A stretch of 64,000 nucleotides of DNA from Quillaja saponaria (taxonomy: Eukaryota; Streptophyta; Magnoliopsida; Fabales; Quillajaceae). A program made the translations under genes and the position numbers. Below are positions 59,018 to 64,000 of this stretch, one piece after another (positions within the stretch are counted from its first letter, which is position 1; each line of letters opens with the position of its first letter). The notes under the pieces are model-generated. The model was not told where the DNA came from. It made no database searches and saw only the letters and a list, made by a program, of their open reading frames with translations. The stretch lies in contig CM055618.1 in NCBI GenBank assembly GCA_029379385.1, positions 5,342,134 to 5,406,133 on the forward strand, given 5' to 3'.

Positions 59018-60600
59018 TTGGTAGCACCATCTCCACAACAGGGTAGCACTACCTCAGCTGTGGAAGAAGTATCATCTCCTCAGTTAAGGATTGTTGCACC
59101 AAATGTTGAAGGATGTGGAACATCTAGCCAGCCTACAGTGATGACCACCTTTTTTGTTCTTCAGTGGATCGATTTAGGGCTCAACAATTTGATGTACCAG
59201 ATGTCAAAACAATTAGCCGAGATTGTGAAGCTAATAGTCCACAATGAGATGCACAATGCTCAAGAGCAAGCCCAAAAGACATCCCAACAACCGAAAGAGT
59301 ACTCTGCAACCTTTTTCAACAGTGGACAACTAGTTTAGTAGCCGCAAACAATCCCCTTCTTGGCTACACCCGGGGCAAACGGTTACTGAACCTATTAGTC
59401 AAGTGGCATAGCCGATTCCACAGTACATGCAAGTTTAGATGGCCAAGAGACCACTAACTGTGTCAGGTACTCTTGGATTACCATCTATACAAACTGTTCC
59501 TAACCCGATAGTTTTTAGTGATATGCTACAGCCAGGATCAGCTACAACTTAGCTGCTATATCCAATTGTTGGATTTGGAGGTACTCAGTAAAAAAAACTA
59601 AGAGGCTACGGAGTAAAGCAGCCAAGGGGTTAACCCCCACCTATTACTCCTAACCAACTAGTTTATGGTGAATAGTAAACCTACATGCAGAACTAAGGGC
59701 CGTTTAGACAGATGCCACAACTAGGATTGGTAGCCGCTCAGATGCAATTTTCAAATGCTAGACTTAGAAGTCAGTACAGAACACTTGGAGATTACGGAGT
59801 AGAGTAGTCATGGGATCAACCTTTACCTATTACTCTCAATCAGCTAGTCTATACTGAACAGTTAGAGATAAAATCAAGGGCCACCCAGGGAAACAGGACC
59901 AATAACCCCACAAATGTTAAATGTGTATTCACTAAAGATAGCAGAGGCGAGGCCTGCCGTTCCACCCTTGATTGATCCTACTATAATTGTTGAAGCAATG
60001 AGAAGACATTTTGGCGTAGAGCTGAGGCCTCTTGAAAGGCTGGTTTACAAGAAACCATATCCTGAATGGGTGGACAAAGTTATGAGATTGCTAAGAGGTT
60101 TTAGAACTCTAGATTTTACAACCTTCTTAGGCAAGGACGAAAGGTCTACTATGGAACACATAGGCAGATTCATTGCTTAATGAGGCAAGGGAAATCAAAA
60201 TGAGTATTTTAAGCTTCAATTGTTTCCTTTATCTTTAACTGATACTGTTTTCACATGGTATTCTTCGTTGTTTCATAATTCTGTGCAGAACTGGTTAGAT
60301 ATGGAAAGGCTCTTCCATGATCATTTTTATAGGTCACAGTCAGAGTTAACGATAGCGGACTTGATGAATCTGAAACAGCAAGCGGATGAACCAGTAGCTG
60401 AGTAGATGGAGAAATTCAGGAAGCTAAGAAGTAGATGCAATGTGCAATTACTAGAAGCTGAGTATGCCATTATGATAGTGAGGAACATGCATCCACAATT
60501 GAAAGAGAAATTGGTTGCATAATAGTGTATTGATTTGATTCAGCTAGTATCTAAAACCACCAGAGTCGAGCAACTCATTCTAGAAAAAGAATAAAGAAGA
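59018..60600 (+). pseudogene. Gag of the Tat-lineage element
   Basis: The N-terminal part (59018-59338) is Gln/Ser-rich low-complexity. The core starts near 59914 (RPAVPPLIDPTI, KKPYPEWVDKVM, FRTLDFTTFLGKDERSTMEH) and continues across a stop at 60178-60180 into the Retrotrans_gag domain (LQLFPLSLTDTVFTWYSSLF, NWLDMERLFHDHFYRSQSEL, DLMNLKQQADEPVAE, MEKFRKLRSRC), ending near 60540. Stops at 60178 and 60403 interrupt it. Confidence 0.82.
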
Positions 60601-60627
60601 GCCAACAAAAGTAGAAGAGGTTCACAC

Positions 60628-61300
60628 TTGGTGTCAGTGGTAGATTCAACTGATCTGGATACAGGGGAGATAGCCAATAGTGATGAGTGGCCTTCAACTG
60701 ATGTGTTAGTAGCTGAGATTTTAAGAGGCAAACCTTTTTCTTGCCCAGCTCTTAAACCAAACAAAGGAAATGATATCCCTAAGGTGGAAAACAAAGAAGA
60801 GTATTTATTTGATATCTCCAAAGCCGATAAGATCTTCGATTACCTATTGAATGACAAGCAAATCAAGTTAACTAATAGACATAAGATCCCTTCAGCTGCT
60901 GAAATTAAGGACAAACGGTACTGTATATGGCATAATTCATACAGTCATGCCACTATAACTGTTTAATTTTTAGGAATGCTATCCAAAAAGCCTTGAAAGA
61001 TGGAAGGTTTAAATTAACTAATAAGGGAACTCATGAAATGTCAGTCGATATAGATACATTTCCAATTGTATTTGCCATATGGTCGCTGTATCAAGTCTAC
61101 TACCCAAATCTAAATCAGATCCAAAAGATTTGGCATGGAAAAGGCTTATGCAAAAACAATGGAGAGTCAAAGAAGGGCCAAAAGGCCTATGGTCGCTTGG
61201 GGGCAACTAGTTGTACAACCAAAATTGTTGAAGTCCATAGTCAAAAGGCCAAACGTATTTGGAAGACTTCACTTCCCAAAAAACCCAAAAGGAGGTAGAA
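60628..61300 (+). pseudogene. Gag-protease linker with degenerate Cys-His motif
   Basis: Reads EEYLFDISKADKIFDYLLND, then KIPSAAEIKDKRYCIWHNSYSHAT. In Tat-lineage elements this region usually reads YCKWHNSFSHATNDC; here the first Cys, Trp-His and His are kept, but the final NDC has become ITV and the frame ends at a stop (60964-60966). Continues in another frame to about 61300. Confidence 0.7.
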
Positions 61301-61869
61301 GCGACATCTTCAATAGGCTAAATTTCTTAAGGATCGATGATGAGCCAATTCCAAATAGGAAACGAAAGGTAGTCGAGTTCAACATTGAAAATAGAATATC
61401 CACGGTAAGGTTATCTACTTGGAATGATGAACAATTAAAGTCTTAGAAGATTATCAAACTAAAGGAATTTGTAGAAAAAAAAGATAATAGTTCTTAAACA
61501 AGTACGTTAAGAAGGAGCTTTCTCAATTGACCTTAATAGAAATCCTCACTTGTACTCAAAAGTGAGGGAGATAAAGGTAAAGATCCAACCAAAAGCTGAA
61601 ATAGATACTAAAAATGCTGGGAGAAGCCAAAACAGTGGTAAGGAAAGAGGTCAAGTCTTCCAAGAAAGCTGATGCAGCCATAATTGAAACAGCCAAGGCA
61701 AATTCAGTAGAAGCTGGCAGTCTTAATTGCAATAGCCCAAGAAGATTCAGCTGAAGCAAATAATTTAGCTGAAATAGCTGTTGTAGATGGTAACCCAGAG
61801 GAAGTAGGCTCTAGAGAGCTTTCAATAGATATTGACATCATTAACATTCTACTATGTGAATTCTCCATT

Positions 61870-62340
61870 AAGGATGGAACATTGGTCGAGCTAGAAGATG
61901 TTTTCATTGAGAAAATAGAATGGGCTACTTTATTAGAAAAGAAGGAGACCAAGCTAACCATGATACAGTTTGAAAAATCTTCTGAGGTAATGACTAATCA
62001 CCTTAAGTCTTTATACATAAATCATATCAATGGCAGGATAGTAAGCCGAGTTTTCATAGATGGCAAAGCGGTTTTAAATATTATGCCTATTAGTACCATG
62101 TTGAAATTAGGCAAGTCAAAGGCTGATCTTATGTCTACCAATATGAAGATGACTAACTTTACAAGAGAAACAACCACTGATAGTTAGGGTATTGTTAGCC
62201 GAGATCACTATTGGGAGCAAGACTACAAGTTTAGCATTCTTTGTGGTGGATGCCAAACCCACTTACTCTGTTTTATTAGGCAGAAATTTGATTCATTCTA
62301 ATCAATATGTTCCTTCCACGTTGCATCAGATGTTAATGTT
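61870..62340 (+). pseudogene. Aspartic protease of the Tat-lineage element
   Basis: The frame 61882-62187 ends in the protease start: LKSLYINHINGRIVSRVFID, then GKAVLNIMPISTMLKLG. The active site normally reads D-G-G/S-A/S-x-N; here it is D-G-K-A-V-L-N, so the third position is changed. A stop at 62185-62187 and a frameshift follow before the rest (LLGRNLI-type words near 62275). Confidence 0.7.
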
Positions 62341-62869
62341 TTAGGAAGGTGACAAGATAGAAGTGGTGTTAATTAATCAGAATCCTTTTACGGCTAATAT
62401 TAAGATGGCAGAGGCTATTTTCTACTCACTACGAGTAAAGACAATTAAACTATCAAGCAATTACAAAGAAGGGTCTTTGGAATCTTGTAACTTCAAGACT
62501 CTGGGTTTCTCGATAGAGAATCAATCAATAGCTGAGGCTAAATCATGGCTTCTCTTAGAAAGCTTTAATGGATCAGAACCTTAAAATAGTTGAGGATGTC
62601 CTGGAACAGCTTTCTATGCTCTTAGCTGAAACAAGGAATAAGGAACAAACCTTTAGTACGCTAAGGGGCATGATGAGGAGCAAGATCAGCTAATAAACTA
62701 AATGCAACAAAAGGAAGAATTGTAGGCTCTGTTCATAAAAAAGAAGCCTAGCTTTGAAGCTCAAGATCCTTTGATTGATTTAACTTAGGTACTGAAAAAA
62801 AAAAACCAAGAATAACTGGGATCAGTAGCTTATTAGCTGAATCCAATAGGCATCGGCTGACCGAGCTCA

Positions 62870-63520
62870 TCAAGCAGCATGAACATGGTTTTGCTGGGGA
62901 ATACCACAAAATGTTAGGATTATCTAGGCAATTGGTTGAGCATCGGTTACCGATAAAAAAAGGCTTCAAGCTTCACAAACAGACAGCTAAAAGGTTCAAT
63001 CTTAAGTTGATGCCTAAGATCAAAGAGGAAATTGAGAGATTTTTGAAAGCTGGATTCATACGCATTGCTAGGTATGTGGAATGGCTATCTAATATAGTTC
63101 CATTTTATAAAGAAAAGTGGCCAAGTCAGGATCTGTATAAATTTTAGAAACTTCAATTTGGCTACCTCAAGGATGAATATGTTATGCTGGTAGCCAATAT
63201 GCTGGTGGATGTAGCCTTCAAGCATAGGATTCTCACCTTCATACCAGTATTTCGTTGTCTTGGTGTGTTAGAAAATTTTGAGTGGTCTGTCATGCCATTT
63301 GGCTTAAAAAACGCAGGGATAACATACTAACGGGCGATGAATGCCATTTTTCATGACATAATTGGTCATAGCATGGAGATTTATATAGGTGACATGGTGG
63401 TAAAGTCAGAATGGATTGATCATCATCTAGCCGATTTGGAGCAAGCCTTCAAAAAAATAGGATTCCACAACTTAGAAATGAATCCAGCGAAATGCGATTT
63501 TGGAGTCTCAGCTTTCTAGT
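62870..63520 (+). pseudogene. Reverse transcriptase of the Tat-lineage element
   Basis: HRLPIKKGFKLHKQTAKRFN, KIKEEIERFLKAGFIRIARY, WLSNIVPFYKE, then after a stop EWSVMPFGLKNAGITY and the catalytic box at 63382-63393, which reads Y-I-G-D instead of Y-I-D-D, then MVVKSEWIDHHLADLEQAFK. Loss of the first catalytic Asp pair member makes the enzyme inactive. Stops at about 63145 and 63330. Confidence 0.85.
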
Positions 63521-63539
63521 ACATTGGCAGGGGATCGAG

Positions 63540-64000
63540 ATTGACATGAACAAAGATAAAGCAGTCTTGGAAGTGAGAACACCATAAAACAAGAAGGAAT
63601 TATAGAGTTTAATTGGCAAAATCAACTTTATGATAAGATTTATTGCCAATTTGGCTAGCAAAATGAAAGCTTTTTCACCTTTGTTGAAGCTAAGGAGAGT
63701 TGAGGATTTCATCTAAGAAGAAAAATAACAATTAGCTTTTAAGCAAATCAAGCAGAGGTTAGCTAGTCCTGCCAGTTTTGGTGCCTCCAATACCAGGTAG
63801 ACCTTTAAAGCTCTATATCTTAGCTGCTGAAGAATCCATTGGTTGCCTACTTGCACAGGATGCCGAGGATGGAACTCTATTTATTACTTAAGTAGGTTGT
63901 TAAATGATGCAGAATGCAGATATACTTTGATTGAAAAGTTATAGCTTTTCTTATACCATGTTTGCATCAAGTTAGAATATTATCTCTTGCCTAAAGAGGT
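63540..64000 (+). pseudogene. RT connection / RNase H start of the Tat-lineage element (partial)
   Basis: Reads IDMNKDKAVLEV, LIGKINFMIRFIANLASKMK, AFSPLLKL, AFKQIKQRLASP, then frame-shifted words of the RNase H start and RYTLIEK. Truncated by the window end; several stops. Confidence 0.7.

Larger units (their letters stand above)
58976..64000 (+). mobile_element. Tat-lineage Ty3/gypsy retrotransposon, gag-PR-RT-RH (cut by window end)
   Basis: Plus-strand domains in order: gag (59018-60600), a linker with a C-x2-H motif (60628-61300), protease (about 61870-62340), reverse transcriptase (about 62870-63520), start of RNase H (63540-64000). The RT resembles the Tat lineage (FGLKNAG, YI-D-MVVKS, FHNLEMNPAKCDFGV). 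All frames are broken, so it is inactive. RNase H end, integrase and 3' LTR lie beyond the window. Confidence 0.82.

Overview
The window looks like repeat-rich nuclear DNA of a flowering plant, most likely a eudicot. It is AT-rich, its one clearly intact gene has four exons with GT/AG introns, and its mobile elements are typical plant families: Ty3/gypsy chromovirus (Tekay/Del-like), Athila and Tat lineages, plant L1-type LINEs with an RNase H domain, tRNA-derived SINEs, a hAT-type MITE and CACTA-like ends. I see no bacterial, viral or organellar genes, no CRISPR array and no rRNA or tRNA gene. The species cannot be named from this sequence alone.

Layout. 1-5167: decayed end of a plus-strand chromovirus-like pol followed by its 3' LTR. 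5168-13221: mostly gene-poor DNA holding a SINE (7750-7941), a possible orphan last exon (9560-9618, minus), a small secreted cysteine-rich peptide gene or pseudogene (10438-10981, minus) and a GC-richer foldback segment (about 12571-12845). 13222-35458: a nest of retroelements. It contains a CACTA-like end, a minus-strand chromovirus (gag-PR-RT-RH-IN, tRNA-Met-type PBS, partial 5' LTR), a minus-strand Athila element (3' LTR, PPT, 3' ORF, integrase, RNase H) carrying a 3.7-kb solo LTR, a LINE fragment, a fragment of another LTR with an internal 245-bp duplication, and a second Athila-type LTR. 35560-41425: an essentially full-length but inactive LINE with a recognisable target-site duplication. 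41442-45700: intergenic DNA with CACTA-like sequence and two imperfect tandem arrays. 45710-47427 (minus): an intact 369-residue 2-oxoglutarate/Fe(II) dioxygenase of the SRG1-like group. 49159-51282 and 52389-54974: two solo LTRs with perfect 5-bp target-site duplications, with a SINE having a perfect 14-bp duplication between them. 55913-56549: a hAT-type MITE. About 57.8 kb to the window end: a plus-strand Tat-lineage retrotransposon (leader, gag, PR, RT, start of RNase H), cut by the window edge.

The only host gene I trust as functional is the dioxygenase. Its reading frame, splice sites and iron- and 2OG-binding residues are all intact, and a TATA box lies about 40 bp before the ATG. The cysteine-rich peptide is a plausible second host gene, but its two exons do not join in frame at the best splice sites. 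Every retroelement coding region seen is broken by stops and frameshifts, and several carry changes in catalytic motifs (FIDN, YIGD, FIND; integrase Asp lost), so none should be autonomous.

I did not find a convincing new multi-gene system. The most interesting items are the nested LTR history readable from target-site duplications, two possibly undescribed SINEs, the cysteine-rich peptide locus, and several local duplications inside LTRs.
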